A stretch of DNA of 64,000 nt from Bradyrhizobium sp. AZCC 2176 (GCF_036924645.1 NZ_JAZHRX010000001.1:3437501-3501500); one strand, 5' to 3'. Counted from the first letter of the stretch, positions 8,173-16,603 are shown. Numbers and translations are program-made. Notes: generated from the letters alone by a model not told the origin.

Positions 8173-8997
8173 TTACGCCGCGAGAAACGCCAGCACCACG
8201 TCGCAAAATTCTTGCGGCGCCTGTTCGAACATCCAGTGGCGCGTGCCCGGTATGACTGCGGTCCTTGCGTCCGGAATATGCTCCGCCAGCACGCGCCAGA
8301 TCACCGCCAGCGCGCCCTTGGTATCGCCGCCGCCGATCAGCAGCGTCGGTGTCCTGATCGATTCCGCTTCGCTCTTCAGAAACGGCTTGCGGTTCTCGCC
8401 GACTTGGCCAAGCAGCGTGTAGATGTTATCCCGCAATTGTTGCCGCGCCGTAGCAGGCCACCGCGCCCACGCGCCTTTGCCGTCGATCCCATCGACGAAG
8501 AGCGCGAGCGCGCCGTCAATGTCGCCGTTTCGCACCATCTCGGCTGCGACCGGAACGCGCGGACCCAACGGCGCCGGGCCGGGCGGCGGACTGGCCGGCT
8601 GCAGTGCCGGTTCGAGATCGCCGCCGGGTTCGGCAAGAACCGCCTTGCGCAACAGATCGGGCCGCGCCTGCGCCACCCGGAAACCGATATGGCCACCGCG
8701 AGAATGGCCGACCAGATCGACCGGTCCGGCATTCAGCTTTTCGATGAAGCCGATGACGTCGGCTGTGTGCTGCGCCATCAGATAATCGTTGCCGACGCCA
8801 TCCCAATGCTCCGGGAAAAATCGCCGCAGGCTCAGCGCGATCACGCGATGCTTTCTCGTGAGCGGGCCCAGCACGGCGTTCCAGGTGCGGAAGTCGCCGA
8901 GCGTGCCATGCACGAGAACCAGCGGCGGGCTGTTGGCGGCGGCTCTTCCCACATCGAGATAGGCCATTTCGTACCCGTTGACGCTCAACGTTTGCAT
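8173..8997 (-). CDS. Alpha/beta hydrolase (downstream copy of a tandem pair)
   Basis: A 274-residue alpha/beta hydrolase. The oxyanion region is LVLVHGTLGDFRTW, the nucleophile elbow is GHSRGG, the acid probably lies in LLIGGGDTKG, and the catalytic histidine is in IPGTRHWMFEQAPQEF. It starts at MQTLSVNGYEMAYLDVG, 5 bases after the stop of the closely related gene at 9003-9827, which has the same length. An in-frame extension far upstream exists but only overlaps the neighbouring gene and is not used. Substrate unknown; relatives include epoxide hydrolases, esterases and haloalkane-type hydrolases. The cyclase gene converges on it with only 14 bases between stops. Confidence 0.88.
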   Translation of the reverse strand: MQTLSVNGYEMAYLDVGRAAANSPPLVLVHGTLGDFRTWNAVLGPLTRKHRVIALSLRRFFPEHWDGVGNDYLMAQHTADVIGFIEKLNAGPVDLVGHSRGGHIGFRVAQARPDLLRKAVLAEPGGDLEPALQPASPPPGPAPLGPRVPVAAEMVRNGDIDGALALFVDGIDGKGAWARWPATARQQLRDNIYTLLGQVGENRKPFLKSEAESIRTPTLLIGGGDTKGALAVIWRVLAEHIPDARTAVIPGTRHWMFEQAPQEFCDVVLAFLAA

Positions 8998-9002
8998 GTC
9001 GG

Positions 9003-9827
9003 TCAATCCTCCACGAGATAGGCGAGAACGATCTCGCAATATTTCTGCGGCGCCTGCTCGAACATCGGGTGCGTGGTGCCTGATATCATTGCGGTGCGCG
9101 AACCCTTCACGTTGGTAGCCAGCGCATGCAGTACCTTCGGTAGCATACCCTTGGTGTTGGCGCCGCCGATGAACAATGTCGGCGTCTTGATCGCCTCCGC
9201 ATCCGCCTTGGAGAACGATGGACGGTGATCGCGCATCTGGCCGATCAGCGTCGTGGCGTTGTCGCGCAAAAGCTGTTTGGGCGTCGCCGGCAGGCGCCTC
9301 CACGCGCCGGGGCCTTCCAGTGCATCCATGAAAATCTGCAGGCCGCCATCGATATCGCCCCTGGCGATCACCTCGGCGGAAGCCGCGATCATGCCAGCGA
9401 GCGGTGAGGGGCCGGGCTTGTAGGTGGGATCGAGCGTCGCATCGAGTTCGCCGCCGGGCTCGGCTAGGATCAGCTTGCGCAATAAATCCGGCCGGCGTTG
9501 CGCGACGCGGAAGCAGATGTGTCCGCCACGGGAATGACCCATCAGGTCGACAGGCTTGGTATCCAGCTTCTCGATGAAGGCGATCACGTCGTCGACATGC
9601 TGGGCGATCGAATAGGTGTCGCCGACGCCATCCCAATGGTCCGGAAAGAAATGCCGCAGCGACGGCGCGATCACGCGATGCTTGCGTGTCAGAGGACCCA
9701 GCACCGAGGACCAGATCCGGAAATCGCACAGCGAACCGTGCACGCAGACCAGTGGCGGGCGATTGCCGGCGCTTTGGCCGATATCGAGATAGGCCATGTC
9801 ATAGCCGTTGACGTCTATGGTTTGCAT
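9003..9827 (-). CDS. Alpha/beta hydrolase (upstream copy of a tandem pair)
   Basis: A 274-residue protein with the same layout as its neighbour at 8173-8997: start MQTIDVNGYDMAYLDIG, oxyanion segment LVCVHGSLCDFRIW, nucleophile elbow GHSRGG, TLFIGGANTKG in the acid region and ISGTTHPMFEQAPQKY carrying the catalytic histidine. The start at 9827 was chosen because it aligns exactly with the start of the paralogue; an upstream start at 9893 would add 22 residues of no known type. The pair is clearly a tandem duplication that has since diverged, so the two enzymes may differ in substrate. Confidence 0.88.
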   Translation of the reverse strand: MQTIDVNGYDMAYLDIGQSAGNRPPLVCVHGSLCDFRIWSSVLGPLTRKHRVIAPSLRHFFPDHWDGVGDTYSIAQHVDDVIAFIEKLDTKPVDLMGHSRGGHICFRVAQRRPDLLRKLILAEPGGELDATLDPTYKPGPSPLAGMIAASAEVIARGDIDGGLQIFMDALEGPGAWRRLPATPKQLLRDNATTLIGQMRDHRPSFSKADAEAIKTPTLFIGGANTKGMLPKVLHALATNVKGSRTAMISGTTHPMFEQAPQKYCEIVLAYLVED

Positions 9828-10014
9828 GGGATCTCGTGAGGGTGGGGTGGAGACCAAGGGCCATTGAGGGGCGTCGGCGAGAACCCAGATCATCGGAAGT
9901 TGTTCATGCCGTCAAGTTCCCCCAGGTTTCGGGTGGATAGCAATAATCTCCAAGCCTAGATTTGGGTTCAGAAGGAAGCTTGGTGGCATTGAACCGGAGA
10001 ATATGGAGCCAGCC

Positions 10015-10557
10015 ATGAACGGGCACCATTTTGCGATATTTGACACCGCGATCGGCCGCTGCGGCATCGTGTGGGGCGAGCGCGGCATCACCTCGGTGCA
10101 ATTGCCGATGGGTGACGAGAAGAAGACCCGCACCCGTCTGCAGCAGCGTCACGATGACCTTGTCGAGGCGCCGCCGCCTGCCAAGGTGCAGGCCGCGATC
10201 GACGGGATCGTGGAGTTGCTCGAGGGCAAGCCGAACGACCTTGCAGACATCGTGCTCGACCTCGACGGTGTTCCTGAATTCAACCGCGGAGTCTATGACA
10301 TCGCGCGCACGATACCGCCGGGCAAGACCATGACCTATGGCGATATCGCCAAGAAACTTGGTGGCGTCGAGTTGTCGCGCGACGTCGGCCAGGCGCTGGG
10401 CCGTAACCCCTGTCCGATCGTGGTGCCGTGTCACCGCGTGCTGGCGGCGGGCAACAAGCCCGGCGGTTTCTCCGCCAATGGCGGGGTGGTGACGAAACTG
10501 AAGATGCTGGCGATCGAGGGCGCGGCCGTGAACCACACGCCGAACCTGTTCGATTGA
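10015..10557 (+). CDS. ogt: Methylated-DNA--protein-cysteine methyltransferase (Ogt/AGT)
   Basis: A 180-residue DNA repair protein that removes alkyl groups from O6 of guanine by transferring them to its own cysteine. The active-site motif PCHRV is present (VVPCHRVLAAG), preceded by the helix-turn-helix TMTYGDIAKKLGG with a recognition helix and the asparagine-hinge-like LGRNPCP. The N-terminal ribonuclease-H-like domain spans roughly the first 75 residues. I place the start at 10015 (MNGHHF) because GGAG lies 6 bases upstream; a start at 10003 would add four residues. There is no fused Ada regulatory domain. A stable hairpin follows 4 bases after the stop codon. Confidence 0.9.
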   Translation: MNGHHFAIFDTAIGRCGIVWGERGITSVQLPMGDEKKTRTRLQQRHDDLVEAPPPAKVQAAIDGIVELLEGKPNDLADIVLDLDGVPEFNRGVYDIARTIPPGKTMTYGDIAKKLGGVELSRDVGQALGRNPCPIVVPCHRVLAAGNKPGGFSANGGVVTKLKMLAIEGAAVNHTPNLFD

Positions 10558-10560
10558 GGG

Positions 10561-10652
10561 CTTCGGTTCTGATTGAATCAGAACCGAAGTTCTATGTTTT
10601 GACGCGTTTTCTTCACGCGAACCGGTACCCCACTTCGCTTGAAAACGCTATG
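10561..10652. repeat. Hairpin plus dispersed intergenic repeat
   Basis: It begins with a perfect inverted repeat CTTCGGTTCTGATT / AATCAGAACCGAAG (10561-10589), then continues with GACGCGTTTTCTTCACGCGAA and CCGGTACCCCACTTCGCTTG (joined by short spacers) up to GAAAACGCTATG. I recognise this composition from memory as a repeat found between genes in Bradyrhizobium genomes. The hairpin may also end transcription of ogt. Confidence 0.55.
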
Positions 10653-10655
10653 GGT

Positions 10656-11459
10656 TCACCGGCCCTTGAAATCGGGCGGCCGCTTCTCGTTGAAGGCCAG
10701 CACGCCCTCACGGCGGTCCTCGGTCGGGACCATGCGGTTATAGGCCTCGATTTCCAGTGCGAGGCCGTCCCGCAGCGATAGTTGCAGGCCGCGATGGATC
10801 GACTGCTTTGCCTGGCGGACGGAGATCGGTGCGTTGCTGGCGATGCGCGACGCGGTCGCCAGCGCTGACGGCAACAGTTCGGATAACGGAAACATCTCGT
10901 TCACAAGACCCCATTCACGCGCTTCCGCGGCTGAAAACGGCTTGCCCGTCAAGATTAGCTCCTTGGCGCGGCGCTCGCCGACGGCGCGCGGGAGCGTCTG
11001 CGTGCCGCCGCCGCCGGGCATGATGCCGAGCGTCACCTCGGTAAGCGCGAAGCGCGCGCCGTCAGCGGCGTAGAGAAAGTCGCAGCAGCCCGCGATCTCG
11101 CAGCCGCCGCCATAGGCCGCGCCGTTGACGGCGCCGATGATCGGAACGGGGCAGTCGATGAGCGCCCGCACCATCCGCTCGAAAATGACGTGCTGGCGCG
11201 TCCATGCCTGATCCGTCATGCCGCGGCGCTCCTTCAAATCGCCGCCGGCGCAGAACGCCTTATCGCCCGCGCCGGTGAGAACGATGCAGCGGAGGGTCTT
11301 GGGATCGAGCGCCGTGTCCTCGAAATAGCGCACGAGGTCACGCCCCATCTGGGTGTTGAGCGCGTTGGACGCGTCTGGCCGATTGAGCCTGACGATCGTC
11401 ACGTGCTCGTCGACGGGCTCGATCGACAGCGTTTCGAAGGTGGGCAGGTTCGAGTTCAT
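10656..11459 (-). CDS. Enoyl-CoA hydratase/isomerase (crotonase) family protein
   Basis: A 267-residue crotonase-fold protein starting MNSNLPTFETL. Its ATG overlaps the stop of the upstream MBL gene as ATGA, so translation is probably coupled. The CoA and oxyanion elements are present: LNRPDASNALN, then FCAGGDLKERRG and NGAAYGGGCEIAGCCDF (oxyanion hole glycines). The residue region LTEVTLGIMPGGGGTQTLPR carries the E and G of typical hydratases. The family adds water to or isomerises enoyl-CoA in fatty-acid or aromatic-acid breakdown. The neighbours (MBL hydrolase, GST, FAH-type protein) suggest a catabolic gene set; the exact acyl-CoA is unknown. Confidence 0.9.
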   Translation of the reverse strand: MNSNLPTFETLSIEPVDEHVTIVRLNRPDASNALNTQMGRDLVRYFEDTALDPKTLRCIVLTGAGDKAFCAGGDLKERRGMTDQAWTRQHVIFERMVRALIDCPVPIIGAVNGAAYGGGCEIAGCCDFLYAADGARFALTEVTLGIMPGGGGTQTLPRAVGERRAKELILTGKPFSAAEAREWGLVNEMFPLSELLPSALATASRIASNAPISVRQAKQSIHRGLQLSLRDGLALEIEAYNRMVPTEDRREGVLAFNEKRPPDFKGR

Positions 11460-12325
11460 ATCGCCTCGCAGGAGAATCCGCTGCCTCTGCGCCGGATCTT
11501 TCCGGCCGACGGCGAGGGGAAATGCGCGGTGCAACACAGCGTATCGGTGTCGCAGTAGCGCTCCAGGAAGCCGCGCCGCGTCGTCGCTGCTTGCGCCTGA
11601 TCGACGTCGAATTTGACCGAAAATTCCGGATAGCGCGTCTGCAGCGGCGAATGCATCAGGTCGCCGGAGAACACGGCGTCGTCCTTGCCGTGGCCGAAGG
11701 TGAAGGCGGCATGGCCGGGCGTGTGGCCCGGCGTCGGCAGGATGCGCGTGTGGTCGCCGATCTGGTAATCGCTGCGGACGATCTCCGCCTGCTTCGCCTC
11801 GACGACCGGCAGCACGCTGTCAGCAAATGGCGGCACCGGCGTTTTCGCGTGGGTCTCGGTCCAGTAGTCGAACTCGGTCTTGTCGAACAGGTAGCGCGCA
11901 TTGGGAAAGGTCGGCACCCAGCGGCCATTGTCGAGCCGGGTGTTCCAGCCGACGTGGTCGACATGCAGATGCGTGCACATGACGTAGTCGATGTCGCCGA
12001 CGGAAATCCCGGCGGCGGCCAACGCGCGCGCATAGGTGTCGTCGGTCTTCATGTTCCATTTCGGCCGCTGCGGCCGTGGCTTGTCGTTGCCGATGCAGCT
12101 ATCGATCAGGATGGTGTGATGCGGCGTCTTCACGACATAGGACTGGAAGCACAGGATCAACACGTCCTTGTCGTCGAGCGCACCGGCCTTTTGCATCCAC
12201 GCCCGGTTTTCCGCCAAAACTTCCGGCGTGAGGCCCGGCAGCATCTCCAGCGCCGGCAGGAAGGTGGTTTCCTGCTCGATGATGCGGTGGATGGTGAGAT
12301 CGCCGACGGTGAATTTGAGGTTCAT
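11456..12325 (-). CDS. Metallo-beta-lactamase-fold hydrolase (copy 1)
   Basis: A 289-residue MBL-fold protein starting MNLKFTVGDLTIHRI, with the dinuclear metal motif THLHVDHVGWN (HxHxDH), a second metal histidine in PTPGHTPGHAAF, the bridging aspartate in VFSGDLMHSP and a final histidine in CTAHFPSP. Such proteins hydrolyse lactones, thioesters or similar esters. A second, divergent copy with the same THLHVDHVGWNTRL block is at 14226-15071. Its stop overlaps the enoyl-CoA hydratase start (ATGA). The region 12326-12468 upstream holds no gene. Confidence 0.88.
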   Translation of the reverse strand: MNLKFTVGDLTIHRIIEQETTFLPALEMLPGLTPEVLAENRAWMQKAGALDDKDVLILCFQSYVVKTPHHTILIDSCIGNDKPRPQRPKWNMKTDDTYARALAAAGISVGDIDYVMCTHLHVDHVGWNTRLDNGRWVPTFPNARYLFDKTEFDYWTETHAKTPVPPFADSVLPVVEAKQAEIVRSDYQIGDHTRILPTPGHTPGHAAFTFGHGKDDAVFSGDLMHSPLQTRYPEFSVKFDVDQAQAATTRRGFLERYCDTDTLCCTAHFPSPSAGKIRRRGSGFSCEAI

Positions 12326-12468
12326 GCTGGCTCCCGATTGACGCGCGGTGTCTATCTTCCTGGCCAAGCGCCCGCGTGGCCGACGCCGTGAGCGCGACGA
12401 CGGCAGCGAGGCCGAGGTGCCGCAATTTCTTGCCACCCTCGCCCATGCCACCGCCTGCGCTTCTGTCG

Positions 12469-13083
12469 TTACGCCGGCGGCGGTACCGAGATTTTCACCG
12501 ACGGCCGCTCTAGCATTTTCTGGTGGAAGGCATCGAGCTTCGGATAGGCCTTGCGCCAGCCGCAATCGGCAAAGCGGAAATCCGCATAGCCGAGCACGCA
12601 GACAAGGCCGATCTGCACGATATTGAACGGCCCCGACAGCACGTCGGGCTTGTTCTCGAACCTCGCCATGCCGGCCCACGCTCGCTTCCAGTGGTCATCG
12701 GACCATGCCTGCCAGCGCAACGGCTCCGGCCGCACCATGCCTTCGTAGCGGCACAGCAGCATGGAATCGAGCATGCCCTGCAGCAGCGAATGGTCGCTCT
12801 TGACCTTCCAGCGCTCGGGACCGGAGGCGGGTATCAGCTTGCCGCCGCCGGCGAGCTCGTCGAGATATTCTGTTATGACGTAGGAATCGAGGATGACGTC
12901 GCCATTGTCGAGGATCAACACCGGCAGCTTCTTCAACGGCGTGATCTTCGAATATTCCTCGTTGGGCTGACCCGGCGCGACGGTAGCGGGGGTGAACTCG
13001 ATCTTGTCGATCAGGCCGGTCTCGATCGCGGCGATGCGCACCTTTCGGGCGAACGGCGAGGCAGGGGAGAAGGTGAGTTTCAT
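12469..13083 (-). CDS. Glutathione S-transferase family protein
   Basis: A 204-residue GST starting MKLTFSPASPFARKVRIAA. The thioredoxin-like N-terminal domain has the S/C position in SPFARKV, the cis-proline motif KLPVLIL and the glutathione-binding ILDSYVITEYLDE. The C-terminal helical domain follows from about residue 85 (WKVKSDHSLLQGMLDSMLL). An in-frame upstream start at 13137 would extend into the repeat at 13111 and is rejected. It is similar to YibF/maleylacetoacetate-isomerase-like GSTs; together with the FAH-type gene just upstream on the same strand this suggests ring-cleavage or related catabolism, which is an inference. Confidence 0.88.
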   Translation of the reverse strand: MKLTFSPASPFARKVRIAAIETGLIDKIEFTPATVAPGQPNEEYSKITPLKKLPVLILDNGDVILDSYVITEYLDELAGGGKLIPASGPERWKVKSDHSLLQGMLDSMLLCRYEGMVRPEPLRWQAWSDDHWKRAWAGMARFENKPDVLSGPFNIVQIGLVCVLGYADFRFADCGWRKAYPKLDAFHQKMLERPSVKISVPPPA

Positions 13084-13110
13084 TTTTCTTGTTCCCTTCG
13101 ATGCTTTCTC

Positions 13111-13200
13111 CGTCATGGCCGGGCTTGTCCCGGCCATCCACGTCTTTCGTGCTGCTAGACCATCAAGACGTGGATGCCCGGGACAAGCCCGGGCATGACG
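13111..13200. repeat. Long inverted repeat (gtcatggccgggctt type)
   Basis: The left arm CGTCATGGCCGGGCTTGTCC continues to CGGCCATCCACGTCTT, and the right arm starting AAGACGTGGATG ends GGACAAGCCCGGGCATGACG. The two 36-base arms are almost perfect inverted copies around an 18-base loop. It occupies the gap between the FAH-type and GST genes, could form a long hairpin in the shared transcript, and is of the dispersed-element kind seen at 17520. Confidence 0.8.
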
Positions 13201-13225
13201 AGCTAATGCGAATGTCGCTTAGCAC

Positions 13226-14068
13226 TCACGCCGCGATGATTTCCTGGCGTTGCTCGCCGAGGCCTTCAATGCCGAGGGTGACGATGTCGCCGACGTTGAG
13301 GTATCGCGGCGGCTTCATGCCGGTGCCGACGCCGGGCGGCGTGCCCGTGGTGACGATGTCGCCGGGCATCAGCGTCATGAACTGCGAGACGTAGGAAATG
13401 CACTTCGCCATCGAGAAGATCATGGTCGAGGTCGATCCGGTCTGGCAGCGCTTGCCGTTGACGTCGAGCCACATCGACAGTTTCTGCACGTCGGGAATTT
13501 CATCCTTGGTGACCAGCCACGGGCCGACGGGTCCGAACGTGTCGTGCGATTTTCCCTTGGTCCACTGACCCAGCCGCTCGATCTGGAAATTGCGCTCGGA
13601 GACGTCGTTGCAGACGCAGTAGCCGGCAACATGGTTGAGCGCGTCGGCTTCTGAGACATATTTGGCGCGGGTGCCGATGATGGCGGCGATCTCGACTTCC
13701 CAGTCGAGCTTGGTCGAGCCGCGCGGCTTTTCGACCGCATCGTTGGGGCCGGAGAGCGCGGTGTTGGCCTTCAGGAAGAATATGGGCTCGGTCGGGATCG
13801 GCGAGCCGGTCTCCTTGGCGTGGTCGACATAGTTCAGGCCGATCGCGACGAATTTCGAGATGCCGGTAACCGGCGCGCCGAAGCGTTGCGCGCCGTCGAC
13901 GGCGGGAAGCTTGGACGTGTCGAGCCCCGCTAGCTTGGCGAGCGAGGCCGGCGCATAGGCCTCGCCGTCGAGGTCCTTCAGGTGTGCCGAAAGATCGCGC
14001 AACTGGCCGGATTTATCGATCAGGCCGGGCTTTTCCGCACCCTTGGCGCCGTAACGTACAAGCTTCAT
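13226..14068 (-). CDS. Fumarylacetoacetate hydrolase (FAH) family protein
   Basis: A 280-residue protein starting MKLVRYGAKG; GGGAG lies about 9 bases before the ATG at 14068, while a GTG at 14077 would leave no spacing. The FAH core is visible: FVAIGLNYVDHAKE, the metal-binding pair in LDWEVEIAAIIG, the aspartate in GYCVCNDVSERNFQ, the KSHDTFGPVGPW loop and the C-terminal GDIVTTGTPPGVG. Members hydrolyse or decarboxylate acylpyruvates or 2-keto-3-deoxy acids such as 5-carboxymethyl-2-oxo-hex-3-ene-dioate. The KSHDTFGP signature is typical of 2-hydroxyhepta-diene-dioate isomerase/ureidoglycolate-lyase-like members. Confidence 0.9.
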   Translation of the reverse strand: MKLVRYGAKGAEKPGLIDKSGQLRDLSAHLKDLDGEAYAPASLAKLAGLDTSKLPAVDGAQRFGAPVTGISKFVAIGLNYVDHAKETGSPIPTEPIFFLKANTALSGPNDAVEKPRGSTKLDWEVEIAAIIGTRAKYVSEADALNHVAGYCVCNDVSERNFQIERLGQWTKGKSHDTFGPVGPWLVTKDEIPDVQKLSMWLDVNGKRCQTGSTSTMIFSMAKCISYVSQFMTLMPGDIVTTGTPPGVGTGMKPPRYLNVGDIVTLGIEGLGEQRQEIIAA

Positions 14069-14225
14069 TTTTGTCACTCCCTGCGGGGTTCTTTGGAATT
14101 TGTAGGGATTTTCGGCCCTTCAGACGCTTCTTGGAACAGCGGGCGCGGAAATTCAACTGCCGAAAGCGCAGGGTAGGTGGGCAAAGGCGCCCTTGCGCCG
14201 TGCCCACCATCCAGCGTGTCGCGCG

Positions 14226-15071
14226 CTACAGCGCAACGAACCGGAAAGCATCGCCGTCGCGCTTGATATGGCCGGCACCGAAGTGCCCGCCGATCACCAG
14301 CGTCGGCGTATCGGCGAAGCGCGAGAGCAGCTCGCGGCGGGTTTCGGCCGACTGCCGGGGATCGGAATCCGCCGTCGACGACCAGTCGAGATGGGCCATC
14401 TGGCAGGGATGGTGGGCAACGTCCCCGGTCAGCAGGCCTTCCTCGCCGTCCGAGGTGATGTGGACGCTCATATGGCCGGGGCTGTGGCCGGGCGTCGGGA
14501 TCAGGCTGATTTCATCCGTCAGCCTGGCGTCGCTGGCGACGAGATCGGCCTTGCCGACGTCGGCAATCGGCTTCACGGAATCGCCGAACACGGCTGCCCT
14601 GTCCGGGGCATCGCTGTGGTCGCGCCAGTGCTCGTATTCGGTCTTGCCGAACACGTATCGCGCGTTGGCAAAAGTGGGCACCCATTTGTCACCGACCAGC
14701 CTTGTGTTCCATCCGACATGGTCGACATGCAGGTGCGTGCACAGCACGGTGTCGATGCTGTCAGGGGCGAAGCCCGCCGCCGTCAGCCTGTCGAGGAACG
14801 GGTCCTTGCGGTTGTTCCAGGTCGGCACGCTGCGGCCCTGCTTGTCGTTGCCGAGCCCGGTGTCGACGATGATCCGGCGCGTGGGTGTCTCGACCAGGAA
14901 CGAATGGATCGACATTTTCAGCCGGCCCTCCTCGGTCGCGAAATGTGGAATCAGCCAGGGCAGTTTCTGGATTTCCTCGTTGGTCGCGAGCGGCAGGATG
15001 AAACGGGTGCTGCCGACCGTCTCCATTTCGATGGCTTTTGTAATCTTGACCCTGCCCACGTTCCAGTGCAT
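14226..15071 (-). CDS. Metallo-beta-lactamase-fold hydrolase (copy 2)
   Basis: A 281-residue MBL-fold protein starting MHWNVGRVKITKAIE; GAGG lies 9 bases upstream of 15071. The dinuclear metal motif is THLHVDHVGWN, followed by PTPGHSPGHMSV, LLTGDVAHHPC and the terminal GGHFGAGHI. It shares the block CTHLHVDHVGWNTRL, the VPTFANARYVF segment and overall size with copy 1 at 11456-12325 but is clearly diverged elsewhere. It is separated from copy 1 by the FAH-type and GST genes on the same strand. It resembles lactonase-like MBL proteins; the substrate is not known. Confidence 0.88.
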   Translation of the reverse strand: MHWNVGRVKITKAIEMETVGSTRFILPLATNEEIQKLPWLIPHFATEEGRLKMSIHSFLVETPTRRIIVDTGLGNDKQGRSVPTWNNRKDPFLDRLTAAGFAPDSIDTVLCTHLHVDHVGWNTRLVGDKWVPTFANARYVFGKTEYEHWRDHSDAPDRAAVFGDSVKPIADVGKADLVASDARLTDEISLIPTPGHSPGHMSVHITSDGEEGLLTGDVAHHPCQMAHLDWSSTADSDPRQSAETRRELLSRFADTPTLVIGGHFGAGHIKRDGDAFRFVAL

Positions 15072-15189
15072 CCGGCGTTTCCTCATCGTTTCTGATTGTT
15101 CGGTGAAGGATGCGGGTTTCCATGTTCCGGTGCAATGGATCATCTGACGGCGTTCGGCGTTATCGCATAGCCCGTATGAGGAACGTGCG

Positions 15190-15612
15190 ATGCCAGAACT
15201 TACGATTTCGCCCGAGAAAGTCGGCTTCCTGATCGAGAAGGCCCGGCAGTTCGACGTCAAGGAAGCGGCATCCGATCCGGACTCTGGATCCAACGCCGCC
15301 GATGACGACATGATCGACGTGCTCGAGGACGATGGCCGCGACCCAGTCGCGCGTGAGATCGCCGGTTTCATCGATGCGCTGAGCGAAGACGAGCAGGTCG
15401 ACCTCGTCGCACTGATGCGGCTCGGCCGCGGCGACGGAACCATCGAGGAATGGAAAGACCTGCGGCGGCAGGCCGCGGAAGGACGAAGCGGTCCCACCGC
15501 GCGCTATCTGCTGGGCGAGCCGATGCTCGGCGACCTTCTCGCCGAAGGTCTCGACGAGTTCGGTCTGTCCTGGACGGAGGGCGGACCACGCCGATCCAGT
15601 AGCTATCCGTAG
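15190..15612 (+). CDS. DUF3775 domain-containing protein
   Basis: A 140-residue acidic protein starting MPELTISPEKVGFLIEKARQ, with GAGGAACG just before the start. The segment EIAGFIDALSEDEQVDLVALMRLGRG (read as FIDALSEDEQVDLVALMRLG) followed by WKDLRRQA and TARYLLGEPMLGDLLAEGLDEFG is the pattern I know as DUF3775, common in rhizobia. No enzymatic motif is visible and the function is unknown. It is the only plus-strand gene in this stretch; its stop lies directly against the stop of the quinone oxidoreductase pseudogene. Confidence 0.85.
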   Translation: MPELTISPEKVGFLIEKARQFDVKEAASDPDSGSNAADDDMIDVLEDDGRDPVAREIAGFIDALSEDEQVDLVALMRLGRGDGTIEEWKDLRRQAAEGRSGPTARYLLGEPMLGDLLAEGLDEFGLSWTEGGPRRSSSYP

Positions 15613-16603
15613 CTATCTGGCGCAGTCCACGACCACGGTGCCGAGCTTGTCGCCTTTCTCCACCGCAAGATGCGCCTGCGTGGTGTCCGAGAGCGCAAAC
15701 TGCGCGGCGACGTTGTGAATGCGCGGGCCCGCCGCCAGCCACTTTGAAATGTCCGCCTGGGCTGCCGCCAATAATGGCGGTGGCAGCGCGAACAGCACCA
15801 GCGCGCGCAGTGCGATGCATTTTTCCATCAATTCGCGCATCGGCACCACCGGCGTGCGATCGCCGTTGGTGGCGTAGACCGCGATCGTCGAATTCATGCC
15901 CATCAGTTTCAGCGTAGTATCGATATTGCCGCCGAAATCGACATCGACGACGCGGTCGACGCCGCGCTGACCGGTAAAGGCCATCGCTTTGGCGACAACA
16001 TCTCTCCGTCTTGTAGTTGATGACGAGGTCGGCGCCGGCGAGCCGCGCCTGTTCGGCCTTGGCCGCCGAACTGACGGTCGCGATCACCTGCGCGCCGCCC
16101 CATTTGGCGAGCTGCACGGCGTAATGACCAACGGCGCCGGCGCCGCCGGTGACCAGCACCGTCTGTCCCACGATAGGCCCGTCGCAGAACAGGCAGGTCC
16201 ACGCCGTCATGCCGGGGATGCCGAGGGTGGCGCCTTCCGCAAACGACAGATTGTCGGGCAGCGGCGTCACCAGATGTTCAGCGAGCGCAATATATTCGGC
16301 CGCCGTGCCGAACGCGCGGCCGTTGCGCTGGCCGTTGAACAGCCAGACGCGCTGGCCAACCTTGAGCCGCGTAACGCCGTCGCCGACCTGGTCGATGATT
16401 CCGGCGCCGTCGCTGTTCGGAACGACGCGCGGATATTCCATCGGCCGGTAGCCGCCGCCGCGGCGACCGACATCGGCGGGATTGACGCCGGACGCCTCCA
16501 GCCGCACCCGGACTTCGCCCGGACCGGCCACCGGCGTGGGCACCTCGCCATAGGTCAACACCTCGGGCGCGGGGCCCGTTCGTTCGTACCAGACCGCCTT
16601 CAC
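15613..16603 (-). pseudogene. NADPH:quinone oxidoreductase (zinc-free MDR family), broken by a one-base insertion
   Basis: Together the two reading frames encode about 330 residues, the usual length for this family. The N-terminal part starts at a GTG (16603; VKAVWYERTGPAP) that overlaps the SDR stop as GTGA, and contains PGEVRVRLEASGVNPADV and the nucleotide-binding VLVTGGAGAVGHYAVQLAK. At about 16001-16006, in a run of TC dinucleotides (GAGAGA on the coding strand), the frame shifts: the first frame continues as CCRQSDG, whereas the expected DVVAKAMAFTGQRGVDRVVD continues in the next frame to the stop at 15613. Removing one A restores the full protein. It is either a genuine pseudogene or a sequencing error. 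Confidence 0.8.

Noticed and set aside
8998..9729. N-terminal extension of the alpha/beta hydrolase at 8173-8997 to over 500 residues
   Set aside because: The extension reads the neighbouring paralogue gene in the wrong frame; the true start aligns with the start of the paralogue.
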